Below are positions 30,901 to 44,304 of a stretch of 64,000 nt of DNA, one piece after another. Both the position numbers and the translations under genes were made by a program. The notes under the pieces are model-generated. The model had not been told where the DNA came from. It saw nothing but the letters and a program-made list of their open reading frames with translations, and did no database searches. The first letter of the stretch is position 1. Every line of letters starts with the position of its first letter. The DNA is taken from contig CM121341.1 of the NCBI GenBank assembly GCA_051530055.1, positions 3,472,001-3,536,000 on the forward strand. Reading direction: 5' to 3'. This DNA comes from Neoechinorhynchus agilis. Its lineage: Eukaryota > Acanthocephala.

Positions 30901-33900
30901 GTTCATCAATCTGATCGTATTCATCGACCCTTTCGTATTCGTCCACCTGTTCGTATTCGTCCACCTGTTCTTATTCGTCCACCTGTTCTGTTCTTATTCG
31001 TTCACCTGTTCTTATTCGTCCACCTGTTGAGGATCGTCCACATGTTCGTATTCGTCCACCTCTTCGGGTTCGTAAATCTGATCGTATTCGTCCACATGTT
31101 CGTATTCTTCCACCTGTTCGGGTTCGTCCACATGTTCGTGTTAGTCCACCTGTTCGGGTTCGTCAATCTGATCGTATTCATCGACCCTTTCGTATTCGTC
31201 CACCTATCCGTGTTCGTCCACAGTTTCGCGTTCATCCACCTGTTCGGGTTCGTCAATCTGATCGTATACGTCCACATGTTCGTATTCGTCCACCTGTTCG
31301 TATTCATGTACATTTTCGTATTCGTGTACCTTTTCGTATTAATCCACCTGATCTTATTCGTCCACCTGTTCGGGTTCGTCAATCTGATCGTATTCGTCCA
31401 CCTGTTCGAATTTTTCCACCTGTTCGGGTTCGACAATCTGATCGTATTCGTCCACCTGTTCGAATTTGTCCACCTGTTCGGGTTCGTCCACCTGTTCTTA
31501 TTCATAGACCTGTTCGTATTCATGCACCTCTTCGTATTTGTCCACCTGTCCGGGTTCGTCAACCTGATCGTATTCGTCCACCTGTTCGAATTTGTCCACC
31601 TGTTCGGGTTCGTCCAACTGTTTTTATTCATAGACCTGTTCGTATTCATGCACCTCTTCGTATTTGTCCACCTGACCGGGTTCGTCAATCTGATCGTATT
31701 CATGCACCTCTTCGTATTTGTCCACCTGTCCGGGTTCGTCAATCTGATCGTATTCGTCCACCTGTTAGAATTTGTCTACCTGTTCGGGTTCGTCCACCTG
31801 TTCGGGTTCGTCGACCCTTTCGTATTCGTCCACCTGTTGAGGTTCGTCCACAAGTTCGTATTCGTCCACCTGATCGTATTCGTCCACCTCTTCGTATTTG
31901 TCCATCTGTTCCTTTTCGTCATTCTGATCGTACTCATCGACCCTTTCGTATTCGTCCACCTGTTCGTATTCGTCCACCTGTTCCGGTTCGTCGATTTGAT
32001 CGTATTCATCGACCCTTTCGTATTCGTCCACCTGTTCGTGTTAGTCCACCTGTTCCGGTTCGTCAATCTGATCGTATTCATCGACCCTTTAGTATTCGTC
32101 CACCTGTTCGTATTCGTCCACCTGTTCGTATTCGTCCACCTGTTCTGATCGTTTCTCCACATGTTCGTATTCGTCCACCTTGTCGGGTTCGTCAATCTGA
32201 TCGTATTCGTCCACATGTTCGTATTCTTCCACCTGTTCGGGTTCGTCCACCTGTTCGTGTTAGTCCACCTGTTCCGGTTCGTCAATCTGATCGCATTCAT
32301 CGACCCTTTCGTATTCGTCCACCTGTTCGTATTCGTCCACCTGTTGAGGATCGTCCACATGTTCGTATTCGTCCACCACTTCGGGTTTGTCAATCTGATC
32401 GTATTCGTCCACATGTTCGTATTCTTCCACCTGTTCGGGTTCGTCCACATGTTCGTGTTAGTCCACCTGTTCCGGTTCATCAATCTGATCGTATTCATCG
32501 ACCCTTTAGTATTCGGCCACCTGTTCGTATTCGTCCCCCTGTTCTTATTCGTCCACCTGTTGAGGATCGTCCACATGTTCGTATTCGTCCACCTGTTGGG
32601 TTCGTCAATCTGATCGTATTCGTCCACATGTTCGTATTCTTCCACCTGTTCGGGTTCGTCCACCTGTTCGTGTTAGTCCACCTGTTCCGGTTCATCAATC
32701 TGATCGTATTCATCGACCCTTTCGTATTCGTCCACCTGTTCGTATTCGTCCACCTGTTCTGTTCTTATTCGTTCACCTGTTCTTATTCGTCCACCTGTTG
32801 AGGATCGTCCACATGTTCGTATTCGTCCACCTCTTCGGGTTCGTAAATCTGATCGTATTCGTCCACATGTTCGTATTCTTCCACCTGTTCGGGTTCGTCC
32901 ACATGTTCGTGTTAGTCCACCTGTTCGGGTTCGTCAATCTGATCGTATTCATCGACCCTTTCGTATTCGTCCACCTATCCGTGTTCGTCCACAGTTTCGC
33001 GTTCATCCACCTGTTCGGGTTCGTCAATCTGATCGTATACGTCCACATGTTCGTATTCGTCCACCTGTTCGTATTCATGTACATTTTCGTATTCGTGTAC
33101 CTTTTCGTATTAATCCACCTGATCTTATTCGTCCACCTGTTCGGGTTCGTCAATCTGATCGTATTCGTCCACCTGTTCGAATTTTTCCGCCTGTTCGGGT
33201 TCGACAATCTGATCGTATTCGTCCACCTGTTCGTATTTGTCCACCTGTCCGGGTTCGTCCACCTGTTCTTATTTATATACCTGTTTGTATTGATGCACCT
33301 GTTCGTGTTAGTCACCTGTTCCGATTCGTCAATCTGATCGTATTCATCGACCCTTTCGTATTCGTCCACTTGTTCGTATTCGTACACCTGTTCAGGTTCG
33401 TACACATATTCGTGTTCGTCCACCTCTCCAGATTAGTCATTCTGATCGTATTCATCGACCTGTTCCTATTCGTCCACCTGTCCGTGTTCGTTCACGTGTT
33501 CGAATTAATTCACCTGTTCGAATTAATTCACCTGTTCGTATTCGTCCACCTGTTCGGGGTCGTCAATCTGATCGTATTCGTCCACCTGTTCGAATTTGTC
33601 CACCTGTTCGGGTTCGTCCACCTGTTTTTATTCATAGACCTGTTCGTATTCATGCACCTCTTCGTATTTGTCCACCTGACCGGGTTCATCAATCTGATCG
33701 TATTCATGCACATCTTCGTATTTGTCCACCTGTCCGGGTTCGTCAATCTGATCGTATTCGTCCACCTGTTAGAATTTGTCTACCTGTTGGGTTCGTCCAC
33801 CTGTTCGGGTTCGTCGACCCTTTCGTATTCGTCCACCTGTTGAGGTTCGTCCACAAGTTCGTATTCGTCCACCTGATCGTATTCGTCCACCTCTTCGTAT

Positions 33901-36900
33901 TTGTCCACCTGTTCCGTTTCGTCATTCTGATCGTACTCATCGACCCTTTCGTATTCGTCCACCTGTTCGTATTCGTCCACCTGTTCCGTTTCGTCGATTT
34001 GATCGTATTCATCGACCCTTTCGTATTCGTCCACCTGTTCGTGTTTGTCCACCTGTTCCGGTTCGTCAATCTGATCGTATTCATCGACCCTTTAGTATTC
34101 GTCAACCTGTTCGTATTCGTCCACCTGTTCTTATTCGTCCACCTGTTGAGGATCGTCCACATGTTCGTATTCGTCCACCTTGTCGGGTTCGTCAATCTGA
34201 TCGTATTCGTCCACATGTTCGCATTCTTCCACCTGTTCGGGTTCGTCCACCTGTTCCGGTTCGTCAATGTGATCGCATTCATCGACCCTTTCGTATTCGT
34301 CCACCTGTTCGTATTCGTCCACTATTTCGAGTTCGTCCACCTGTTCGGGTTCGTCCACCTGTTCGTATTCGTCCACCTGTTCCGGTTCGTCAATCTGATC
34401 GTATTCATCGACCCTTTCGTATTCGTCCACCTGTTGAGGTTCGTCCACATGTTCGTATTCGTCCAACTGTTCGGGTTCGTCCAACTGTTTTTATTCATAG
34501 ACCTGTTCGTATTCATGCACCTCTTCGTATTTGTCAACCTGTCCGGGTTCGTCAATCTGATCGTATTCGTCCACCTGTTCGTATTCGTCCACCAGTTCGG
34601 GTTCGTCCACCTGTTCGGGTTCGTCCACCTGTTCGTATTCGTCCACCTGTTCCGGTTCGTCAATCTGATCGTATTCATCGACCCTTTCGTATTCGTCCAC
34701 CTGTTGAGGTTCGTCCACATGTTCGTATTCGTCCACCTGTTCGGGTTCGTCCAACTGTTTTTATTCATAGACCTGTTCGTATTCATGCACCTCTTCGCAT
34801 TTGTCAACCTGTCCGGGTTCGTCCACCTGTTGGGGTTCGTCAATCTGATCGTATTCGTCCACCTGCTCGAATTTGTCCACCTGTCCGGGTTCGTCAATCT
34901 GATCGTATTCGTCCACCTGTTCGTGTTAGTCCACCTCTTCCGGTTCGTCAATCTGATCGTATTCATCGACCCTTTCGTATTCGTCCACCTGTTCTTATTC
35001 GTCCACCTGTTCTTATTCGTCCACCTGTTCTTATTCGTCCACCTGTTCTTATTCGTCCACCTGTTGAGGATCGTCCACATGTTCGTATTCGTCCACCTCT
35101 TCGGGTTCGTCAAACTGATCGTATTCGTCCACATGTTCGTATTCTTCCACCTGTTCGGGTTCGTCCACATGTTCGTGTTAGTCCACCTGTTCGGGTTCGT
35201 CAATCTGAACGTATTCGTCAACCTGTTCGAATTTGTCCACCTGTTCGGGTTCGTCCACCTGTTCTTATTCATAGAACTGTTCGTATTCATGCACCTCTTC
35301 GTATTTGTCCACCTGTCCGGGTTCGTCAATCTGATCGTATTCGTCCACCTGTTCGAATTTGTCCACCTGTTCGGGTTCGTCCAACTGTTTTTATTCATAG
35401 ACCTGTTCGTATTCATGCACCTCTTCGTATTTGTCCACCTGACCGGGTTCGTCAATCTGATCGTATTCGTCCACCTGTTCGAATTTGTCCACCTGTTCGG
35501 GTTCGTCCACCTGTTCTTATTAATTGACCTGTTCGTATTCATGCACTTCTTCGTATTTGTCCACCTGTCCGGGTTAGTCAATCTGATCGTATTCGTCCAC
35601 CTGTTAGAATTTGTCTACCTGTTCGGGTTCGTCCACCTGTTCGGGTTCGTCGACCCTTTCGTATTCGTCCACCTGTTGAGGTTCGTCCACAAGTTCGTAT
35701 TCGTCCACCTGATCGTATTCGTCCACCTCTTCGTATTTGTCCACCTGTTCCGTTTCGTCATTCTGATCGTACTCATCGACCCTTTCGTATTCGTCCACCT
35801 GTTCCTGTTCGTCGATTTGATCGTATTCATCGACCCTTTCGTATTCGTCCACCTGTTCGTGTTAGTCCACCTGTTCCGGTTCGTCAATCTGATCGTATTC
35901 ATCGACCCTTTAGTATTCGTCCACCTGTTCGTATTCGTCCACCTGTTCTTATTCGTCCACCTGTTGAGGATCGTCCACATGTTCGTATTCGTCCACCTTG
36001 TCGGGTTCGTCAATCTGATCGTATTCGTCCACATGTTCGTATTCTTCAACCTGTTCGTGTTAGTCCACCTGTTCCGGTTCGTCAATCTGATCGCATTCAT
36101 CGACCCTTTCGTATTCGTCCACCTGTTCGTATTCGTCCACCTGTTGAGGATCGTCCACATGTTCGTATTCGTCCACCACTTCGGGTTTGTCAATCTGATC
36201 GTATTCGTCCACATGTTCGTATTCTTCCACCAGTTCGGGTTCGTCCACATGTTCGTGTTAGTCCACCTGTTCGGGTTCGTCAATCTGATCGTATTCATCG
36301 ACCTGTTCCTATTCGCCACCTGTCTGTGTTCGTCCACCTGTTCTTATTCGTCCACCTGTTGAGGATCGTCCACATGTTCGTATTCGTCCACCTCTTCGGG
36401 TTCGTCAAACTGATCGTATTCGTCCACATGTTCGTATTCTTCCACCTGTTCGGGTTCGTCCACATGTTCGTGTTAGTCCACCTGTTCGGGTTCGTCAATC
36501 TGAACGTATTCGTCAACCTGTTCGAATTTGTCCACCTGTTCTTTTGTTTTATTCATAGAACTGTTCGTATTCATGCACCTCTTCGTATTTGTCCACCTGT
36601 CCGGGTTCGTCAATCTGATCGTATTCGTCCACCTGTTCGATTTGTCCACCTGTTCGGGTTCGTCCAACTGTTTTTATTCATAGACCTGTTCGTATTCATG
36701 CACCTCTTCGTATTTGTCCACCTGTTCGGGTTCGTCCACTGTTCTTATTCATTGACCTGTTCGTATTCATGCACCTCTTCGTATTTGTCCACCTGTCCGG
36801 GTTAGTCAATCTGATCGTATTCGTCCACCTGTTAGAATTTGTCTACCTGTTCGGGTTCGTCCACCTGTTCGGGTTCGTCGACCCTTTCGTATTCGTCCAC

Positions 36901-39900
36901 CTGTTGAGGTTCGTCCACAAGTTCGTATTCGTCCACCTGATCGTATTCGTCCACCTCTTCGTATTTGTCCACCTGTTCCGTTTCGTCATTCTGATCGTAC
37001 TCATCGACCCTTTCGTATTCGTCCACCTGTTCGTATTCGTCCACCTGTTCCGGTTCGTCGATTTGATCGTATTCATCGACCCTTTCGTATTCGTCCACCT
37101 GTTCGTGTTAGTCCACCTGTTCCGGTTCGTCAATCTGATCGTATTCATCGACCCTTTAGTATTCGTCCACCTGTTCGTATTCGTCCACCTGTTCTTATTC
37201 GTCCACCTGTTGAGGATCGTCCACATGTTCGTATTCGTCCACCTTGTCGGGTTCGTCAATCTGATCGTATTCGTCCACATGTTCGTATTCTTCCACCTGT
37301 TCGGGTTCGTCCACCTGTTCGTGTTAGTCCAGCTGTTCCGGTTCGTCAATCTGATCGCATTCATCGACCCTTTCGTATTCGTCCACCTGTTCGTATTCGT
37401 CCACCTGTTGAGGATCGTCCACATGTTCGTATTCGTCCACCACTTCGGGTTTGTCAATCTGATCGTATTCGTCCACATGTTCGTATTCTTCCACCAGTTC
37501 GGGTTCGTCCACATGTTCGTGTTAGTCCACCTGTTCGGGTTCGTCAATCTGATCGTATTCATCGACCTGTTCCTATTCGCCACCTGTCTGTGTTCGTCCA
37601 CATGTTCGTATTCGTCCACATGTTCGTATTCTTCCACCTGTTCGCGTTCGTCCACCTGTTCCCGTTCGTCGATCTGATCGTATTCATCGACCCTTTCGTA
37701 TTCGTCCACCTTTTCGTATTCGTCCATCTGTTGAGGTTCGTCCACCTGTTCGAATTTGTCCACCTGTCCAGGTTCGTCAATCTGATCGTATTCGTCCACC
37801 TGTTCGTATTCGTCCACCTGTTCGTATTCGTCCACCTGTTCGTGTTAGTCCACCTGTTCCGGTTCGTCAATCTGATCGTATTCATCGACCCTTTAGTATT
37901 CGCCCACCTGTTCGTATTCGTCCTTCTGTTCTTATTCGTCCACCTGTTGAGGATCGTCCACATGTTCGTATTTGTCCACCTGACCGGGTTCGTCAATCTG
38001 ATCGTATTCATGCACCTCTTCGTATTTGTCCACCTGTCCGGGTTCGTCAATCCGATCGTATTCGTCCACCTGTTAGAATTCGTCCACCTGTTAGAATTTG
38101 TCTACCTGTTCGGGTTCGTCCACCTGTTCGGGTTCGTCGACCCTTTCGTATTCGTCCACCTCTTCGTATTTGTCCACCTGTTCCGTTTCGTCATTCTGAT
38201 CGTATTCGTCCACCTGTTCGTATTCGTCCACCTGTTCCGGTTCGTCGATCTGATCGTATTCATCGACCATTTCGTATTCGTCCACCTGTTCGTGTTAGTC
38301 CACCTGTTCCGGTTCGTCAATCTGATCGTATTCATCTACCCTTTAGTATTCGTCCACCTGTTCGTATTCGTCCACCTGTTCAGGATCGTCCACATGTTCG
38401 TATTCGTCCACCTTGTCGGGTTCGTCAATCTGATCGTATTCGTCCACATGTTCGTATTCTTCAACCGGTTCGGGTTCGTCCACCTGTTCGTGTTAGTCCA
38501 CCTGTTCCGGTTCGTCAATCTGATCGCATTCATCGACCCTTTCGTATTCGTCCACTTGTTCGTATTCGTCCACCTGTTGAGGATCGTCCACATGTTCGTA
38601 TTCGTCCACCACTTCGGGTTTGTCAATCTGATCGTATTCGTCCACATGTTCGTATTCTTCCACCTGTTCGGGTTCGTCCACATGTTCGTGTTAGTCCACC
38701 TGTTCGGGTTCGTCAATCTGATCGTATTCATCGACCTGTTCCTATTCGCCACCTGTCTGTGTTCGTCCACATGTTCGTATTCGTCCACATGTTCGTATTG
38801 TTCCACCTGTTCGGGTTCGTCCACCTGTTCCGGTTCGTCGATCTGATCGTATTCATCGACCCTTTCGTATTCGTCCACCTTTTCGTATTCGTCCATCTGT
38901 TGAGGTTCGTCCACCTGTTCGAATTTGTCCACCTGTCCAGGTTCGTCAATCTGATCGTATTCGTCCACCTGTTCGTGTTAGTCCACCTGTTCCGGTTCGT
39001 CAATCTGATCGTATTCATCGACCCTTTAGTATTCGGCCACCTGTTCGTATTCGTCCCCCTGTTCTTATTCGTCCACCTGTTGAGGATCGTCCACATGTTC
39101 GTATTCGTCCACCTTGTCGGGTTCGTCAATCTGATCGTATTCGTCCACATGTTCGTATTCTTCCACCTGTTCGGGTTCGTTCACCTGTTCCGGTTCGTCA
39201 ATCTGATCGTATTCATCGACCCTTTCGTATTCGTCCACCTGTTCGTATTCGTCCACCTGTTCTTATTCGTCCACCTGTTCTGTTCTTATTCGTTCACCTG
39301 TTCTTATTCGTCCACCTGTTGAGGATCGTCCACATGTTCGTATTCGTCCACCTCTTCGGGTTCGTCAATCTGATCGTATTCGTCCACATGTTCGTATTCG
39401 TCCACCTGTTCGGGTTCGTCCACCTGTTCTTATTCATAGATCTGTTCGTATTCATGCACCTCTTCGTATTTGTCCGCCCGTCCGTGTTCGTCAATCTGAT
39501 CGTATTCATCGACCCTTTGGTATTCGTCCACTTGTTCGTATTCGTACACCTGTTGAGGTTCGTACATATGTTCGTATTCGTCAACTTGTTCGGGTAAGTC
39601 ATTCTGATCGTATTCATCGACCTGTTCCTATTCGTCAACTTGTCCGTGTTCGTTCACCTGTTCGAATTAATTCACCTGTTCGCATTCGTCCACCTGTTCG
39701 GGTTCGTCAACCTGATCGTATTCGTCCACATATTCGTATTCGTCCACCTGTTCAAGTTCGTCAATCTGATCGTATTCACCGACCCTTTCGTATTCGTCCA
39801 CCTGTTCGTATTCGTCCACCTATCTGTGTTCGTCCACATGTTCGCATTCGTCCACCTGTTCGATTTCGTCAATCTGATCGTATTCGTCCACATATTTGTA

Positions 39901-40000
39901 TTCGTCGACCTGTTCGGGTTCGCCATTCTGATCGTATTCACCGACCTGTTCCTATTCGTCCACCTGTCGGTGTTCGTCCACCTGTTCCTATTCGTCCTGC
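27980..40000. repeat. Satellite array 1: 18-bp unit, about 12.0 kb
   Basis: About 660 tandem copies of TTCGTATTCGTCCACCTG and variants (GGG for TAT; CACATG for CACCTG; TCTTCC for TCGTCC; GAATTT; GTTAGTCC; CAATCTGATC; CATCGACCC). Variants recur in fixed order, forming higher-order repeats of 252-270 bp at the left (28,061; 28,313; 28,583) and blocks of about 1.2-2.0 kb further right, each marked by GATCGTACTCATCGACCC (about 30,121; 31,925; 33,931; 35,766; 36,992). Long ORFs on both strands follow from the 18-bp period. Two CpG and one CANNTG per unit. The right edge passes through diverged units into LINE 3' sequence. Confidence 0.97.
28061..29452 (-). repeat. Higher-order repeats, 252-378 bp, in array 1
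   Basis: Minus-strand acidic frames start and stop at regular steps: 28,061, 28,313 (+252), 28,583 (+270), 28,961 (+378), 29,255 (+294). The first three steps are multiples of 18 (14, 15, 21 units). Each block ends with the same QVYE-stop, created where TAC became TAA and was then copied with the block. Confidence 0.85.
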
Positions 40001-40011
40001 TTTCTTCGTCC

Positions 40012-40488
40012 AAATCATCGTTTATATGATTCTTTGGGTTCTTATAGGTACTCGTGTTCAGAGTTGTTCAAAAGAAAGCTGTATAGCTGCAGAAAGCTTT
40101 ATAGCGTTAAAATCCATGGAGGAATCAAAAGGTCGTGACGTCTTGCGCTTGAACGTCTAAATTAACATTTAATGAACCGGAGGATAGACCCGACCTCACA
40201 ATCTCTCCTTCAAATTCGATTGTTCACGAAGACCAAAGATACATTGGTCGTTTTCTTTGTTGATTAACAGATAAACAAGTTATTATCCGTTCGAGTGGGA
40301 ATATCCGGCCGGGGAATGTCGGTTCGCGTGTTGGTTGGTGGTTATTACTTGCAGGCGAGCTTGTAAGGTTGGTCTTTTCTCAGAATCATTTCAGGTTATG
40401 ATATCCGAGAGAAGATTGGGCCGCATGGAAAAAGGAGCGTATGTTTAGGGAGGTGCGAGGTCAAAGTAGGACGAAACGAATTAGGAGA
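40012..40488 (-). mobile_element. LINE 3' end beside array 1
   Basis: Untranslated 3' end of the LINE family, minus strand; shared with 20,220-20,414 and 60,475-60,950 (GGGAATATCCGG, AGGTTATGATATCCGAG, GGGCCGCATGGAAAAAGGAG). The RT part is missing and a 15-17-bp filler (AGACCTTAACGCTCAAT) joins it to the next block, the signature of a deletion repaired by end joining, when compared with copy 2. Confidence 0.75.
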
Positions 40489-40502
40489 CCTTAACGCTCA
40501 AT

Positions 40503-41104
40503 AGATTAGGGCTGTAAATAAGGTAGGAAAATATTGGGTTTTTCTTGGTTTGGGAAAAAGAAAAACCCTTTTTCGTTTAATCTCGTCTTCTGTGCGAGCA
40601 TATTTACATACGGTTTCTGCTCTATATAGTAGATTTTACAAGATTCGAATATTTATTACAAAAATTCTAAAGCAAGATGAGATTTATATGCTTGAGCTGA
40701 TCAAAATTTTCGACGTTTTTTCTCATTGGTTTAAACCAAAGTACAAAATATGTAATTCTCGCTAAGAAGCGAAAAAAACCGATACAACAACAATAACGCT
40801 GTTTTTAAAAATTTGGGCATATAAAGGGGTTCGCAAAAATTCTATTATTTCTCTTTTCTAGAATTTGCCTACAAGGAGAACGTTATTGTTTTTCAACATT
40901 GTACAATTTTGAATGTAATATTCTTTTTTGAAGATATAAACATAATTATTCCCCGTCCTCGTCCTCAATTGTCGCCCGAATGCTTACAGCGTTGTCTCTC
41001 AACACGGCGATGCTGATATTTTGAACCAGGTATTGACTTGACCTTGCATCACCGGTTATAACCTGAGGGCGTAAATAAAATATGCAAGCAATTTGCACCT
41101 TTAA
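40503..41104. other. Duplicated non-coding flank of retroelement
   Basis: Same as 62,703-63,304 with a few mismatches. A 71-codon frame at 40550-40765 has no ATG and sits in a small hairpin (GGGTTTTTCTT / AAGAAAAACCC), so I do not call it a gene. Probably the element's own 3' region or older flank. Confidence 0.5.
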
Positions 41105-43430
41105 AGTGAAATGATACGTTAAAAAGTTGCACGAATTGGATCATTACACCTTCAAAATGACGCACAAAATTCTCGACAAATTGCAAATCAAGGCTTTAAT
41201 CATAAAGGGTTCAACAAAAATGCACAAGTAAAAATCGGAGCTTCTCTCCTTCCCCGGCTATCGCTATCACGCTAGCAGCGCTGCCTCGTTGTACTGCAAG
41301 CGAGATATTTTGTCGCAGGAATACATCTGCTCGTGTGTCGCCGGTCATTTCTCTTAATTTCTTCGAGAGATCCTGGAGCAGAGAGAGTGCCGAGCTGCCA
41401 AGCGCTCCATACGTCTTTACTCCGAAGGGGACAAAATAGTGGGTCCTTGCTAATTCTCTCTATTTTCGTACCTTCCTCCCGTCCGCTGCACTGGCTGCAC
41501 CTCCAGCGATTTCGAGAGAGTAGGGAATGTTGCTTACTGCGAGGGTGTCCACACGCGTGGCATCCCAGGGAAGGCATTTGCCCTCCCGCCACCGAAAGAC
41601 CGAAATTCCGTCAGGTCGAAGACCGTATAGTTGACAAAGATGGACAGGTTTCAAGATGTTGGGGAAGTTCGATGTTCTCAACACCGGAGAAATTATGCTA
41701 TTGATCTCAGAATGGCGAGAAAACCTTCCTCCTGACTTTTTTCAAAAGAGACCGTGTCGCCCGAAAGCTTCAACAAAAGACCCACATCGACATCGATGGG
41801 GCGCGCATATCGGGAGACCAAGTCTTAAAGACACTGCGATCCTCGTTACCTCATTAGTGAGAAGAGTTCCCACAGGTGCCAGAGGAACAGCTTCCAACCA
41901 CGCCCCCGATTCTCGTGTCGAAATTGCCTTCAATCTGGCTCGGACGAACCCATCGCGAGAACCTGAAAATAGAGAGCTATGAGCTCTCGCGGCGAAAGGT
42001 ATGTCATAGATAGACTGTCTGAGGCCATTCACTTGAATATGGTTAGCGCCTGTCTGCTGGCACCATTCTACAAGTGCCACCGCAAAGTCTTGTTCAAGGG
42101 AAAACTTTACCGTCTGAATTATCTTCGCTATCGGTTGAATCCCCTCATACGATCCAAGAAAGACCGGCAAGGCAACGACTACCTGAGAAAGCGCATTTTC
42201 TATAATGAGAGAGCGTCCCCAGTTGTAAAGGTCATCATGTCCTTTAGGTTAGCCGTCAAGCCCATGACCCGAACCATTCGCAAAAGATGAGATGGCATTT
42301 TTTTACTCTGAAATATGAGTGGGTGTCCTGTCTTGTATGGGAGGTGGGTGTTTTGACCGGAGTATTTGTAGTGTCGCGTTGTCTCATTGTGCAAAATTGT
42401 CGGAAGATTACAATAACCGAACAGCCCCCCCGAACGTCTCCGTCCACAAGCTTTGAAGAAACACGTACAGTCAGGGATTGCTTTGAAAAACGGCAACGAA
42501 ACCCTTTCTTCGTGCGTCCCTTTCTTACCTCGGGAATTTCATTTCGAAATTATTAAATATCTGTTCGAAGGAGGCCACCCTTTCCTTGATTGTTGATGTC
42601 AAAGACACCCCAGAATCATCACTGGTGCAAAGGACTAAGCGCAGAACGAAGCAATCGTTGAGCAATCCCGTAAATGCTTTGACGACCTGATATCGTGCGC
42701 CCTTTGGGCTCCGTTTTAGTACGCTCCTGGGCATAACCCGTACGATATTAGGTATCGAAATAGAATCAGTGATGATCTGAGGGGTCTCAGGCACGAAAGT
42801 TTCGGTTGATTGTGGTGGAAAACCAGACCCACTACAGCGGAGATCCCGGGGACCATGGGCAAACAAAACCCCCAAATTAGTTAATTTAAAAGACTTACCG
42901 CAAACCGGACACAAACCAGTAGAGACGCGTGGGAGCCCGGCAGCGTTGGTCTTCTCAGGTTGAGCGTGATCGATAAGTGGCGCGTTCAAGGTGTTTGCGT
43001 CAGTAGCGTCGATTGTAGGCGATTTGAACGCATTTCGCGATATGTCTTTTTTGGCCGTGGAAAGCTCGTTTTCAAGGCTGGGCTGCGTTGAACTAGCAAA
43101 ATTCATGAAGGTTTAGTGAACCTTCGTTTGGTCGGACGGTACGATTTACCACTGATCGGTCATCAAGTTTTGACTCACCAATAAGTCTCAAGGGGGACTG
43201 ATAAAGTGTTAATTCGCACTGCACAAAATTGTCAGCATATTGCAAATCAAGGATTTAATAATAAAGGGTTAAACGATAATATATAAGTCAGTTTGGATTT
43301 GCACGAATTAGATCGTTAAACCTTCGAAATGATGCACAAAAGTGTCAACACATTGCAAATCAAGGCTTCAATAATAATAAAGGGTTCAACGAAAATATAT
43401 AAGCCAGTTTGGATTTGGACATCTAATAAA
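41105..43430 (-). mobile_element. Non-LTR-type retroelement with terminal repeats, incomplete
   Basis: Minus strand, 5' to 3': two ~110-bp repeat units (43,218-43,430); an N-terminal frame 43,106-42,525 with a zinc-finger-like block LCPVCGKSFK...LFAHGPRDLRC and SPKGARYQVVKAFTGLLNDC; a gap where the RT core is not found; then the C-terminal part 42,500-41,272: RARLKAISTRESGAWLEAVP, TRIAVSLRLGLPICAPHRCR, GLRPDGISVFRWREGKCLPW, DATRVDTLAVSN, RKVRKYRELARTHYFVPFGV. The PD...D...K spacing of the last domain recalls a restriction-like endonuclease. A third copy of the ~110-bp unit follows at the 3' end (41,109-41,230; GCACGAATTGGATCATTA, GCAAATCAAGGCTTTAAT). Relatives are widespread in invertebrates; the family name is uncertain. 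Confidence 0.7.
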
Positions 43431-43577
43431 TTGCTGAGATACTGTGAAACCACGAAAATTAGAAATCACCAATTGAAGAAAAAGGGACGCCAAATCCATC
43501 AAATTTAAAAGAAACCCTATGATAATTTGGCGAAAATTGCAATTTGAAACAACGTTTTTGTAAACAACATAAGAATC

Positions 43578-43953
43578 AGGTCACTCTTTCGAGTCCTTAC
43601 CTTTTAGCCGTCCACTTCGTCGTTTCGGTTGATCAGGTTTTTCCGACCTTATTTCAGATTTCGCTAATTTGGGTTTTGGATAATGTTTGCGATAAATATC
43701 AGTATTGTCATGTTTTCGTTTAGAAGATCTCATCGTTTTCTTTCCTTCCATTATGTTCTGATCATGTTCAATATCCGGTGCTTCTTGTTTTATCGTCTTC
43801 ATTATTCTTTGTTTATATGGAACAAGTTCAATCTCCACTTCCGTAAAGTCGAAATTTAAAGCATCATCATCAATTACGTCGCATTCCATATTAAGGTCGC
43901 ATCCGTCCCGTTGAACCCCTTGGAAGACCACCTCGTCTTCGCCTTCTCTAAAT
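43578..43953 (-). CDS. Possible last exon of an unknown basic nuclear protein
   Basis: Minus-strand frame to a stop at 43581, about 120 residues. No good ATG: the frame runs upstream through GTG (43931) to an acceptor-like TATATTTAG at about 43,953, so it is likely a 3' exon. The sequence is acidic first (MECDVIDDDALNFDFTEVEI), then strongly basic (TMRSSKRKHD, KPKLAKSEIR, PKRRSGRLKGKD), ending with an RRSGRLKGK tail like an AT-hook or nuclear-localisation signal. No recognised domain. It lies between retroelement and satellite; the rest of the gene is not visible here. Confidence 0.35.
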
Positions 43954-43954
43954 A

Positions 43955-44304
43955 TAACTGCACAACATTATTGTAGATTTTAATTTTTTGTTTAAATAAA
44001 GAAAGATGATATTCCACATTTAACAAACGGTAGCTACAAATTTATGCGAAAAACAAGCTATCAAAAATGAATCTTTCGAAAAACTTCAGTGACGATTTGA
44101 TCGTTTATACAAGTTCGTCTTACAGATTGAAATTGAGAGCCACAGTGCAGGCAATTTTACTTAAAAAAACGCCCTCGGAATCTAGAAAATTTTAAGAAGT
44201 TCACTCTAAAATTCCAGAGGAGAAAATCTTTTTAGAATTTAGTTTTTGTTAGAACGTACACAATAATCATTCATCACAGAGAAAATCCTTTGGGTTAATC
44301 AATG
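43955..44304. other. Spacer, nothing recognised
   Basis: AT-rich, no ORF or repeat of note; could hold an intron of the possible gene to its left. Confidence 0.4.

Larger units (their letters stand above)
29900..41797. repeat. Segmental duplication, copy 1
   Basis: Matches 50,500-63,990. The order of satellite variants, the array's right edge, the LINE 3' end (offset 20,463) and the retroelement flank (offset 22,199, because copy 2 holds 1.7 kb more LINE) are the same in both copies, with few mismatches by eye. At the right end the copies part after AAAAGACCCACATCGAC (41,797 and 63,990). The left limit lies inside the array and cannot be set exactly. Confidence 0.85.

Noticed and set aside
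26473-32148. A single 1,891-residue protein
   Set aside because: Starts with TTG, three quarters of it is satellite read in two different frames, and equally long frames exist on the other strand.
27980-40000. CRISPR array
   Set aside because: No alternation of constant repeats and unique spacers; units are contiguous and the DNA is eukaryotic.
40550-40765. 71-residue ORF duplicated at 62,749-62,964
   Set aside because: No ATG start (TTG), no motif; its conservation is explained by the recent segmental duplication.
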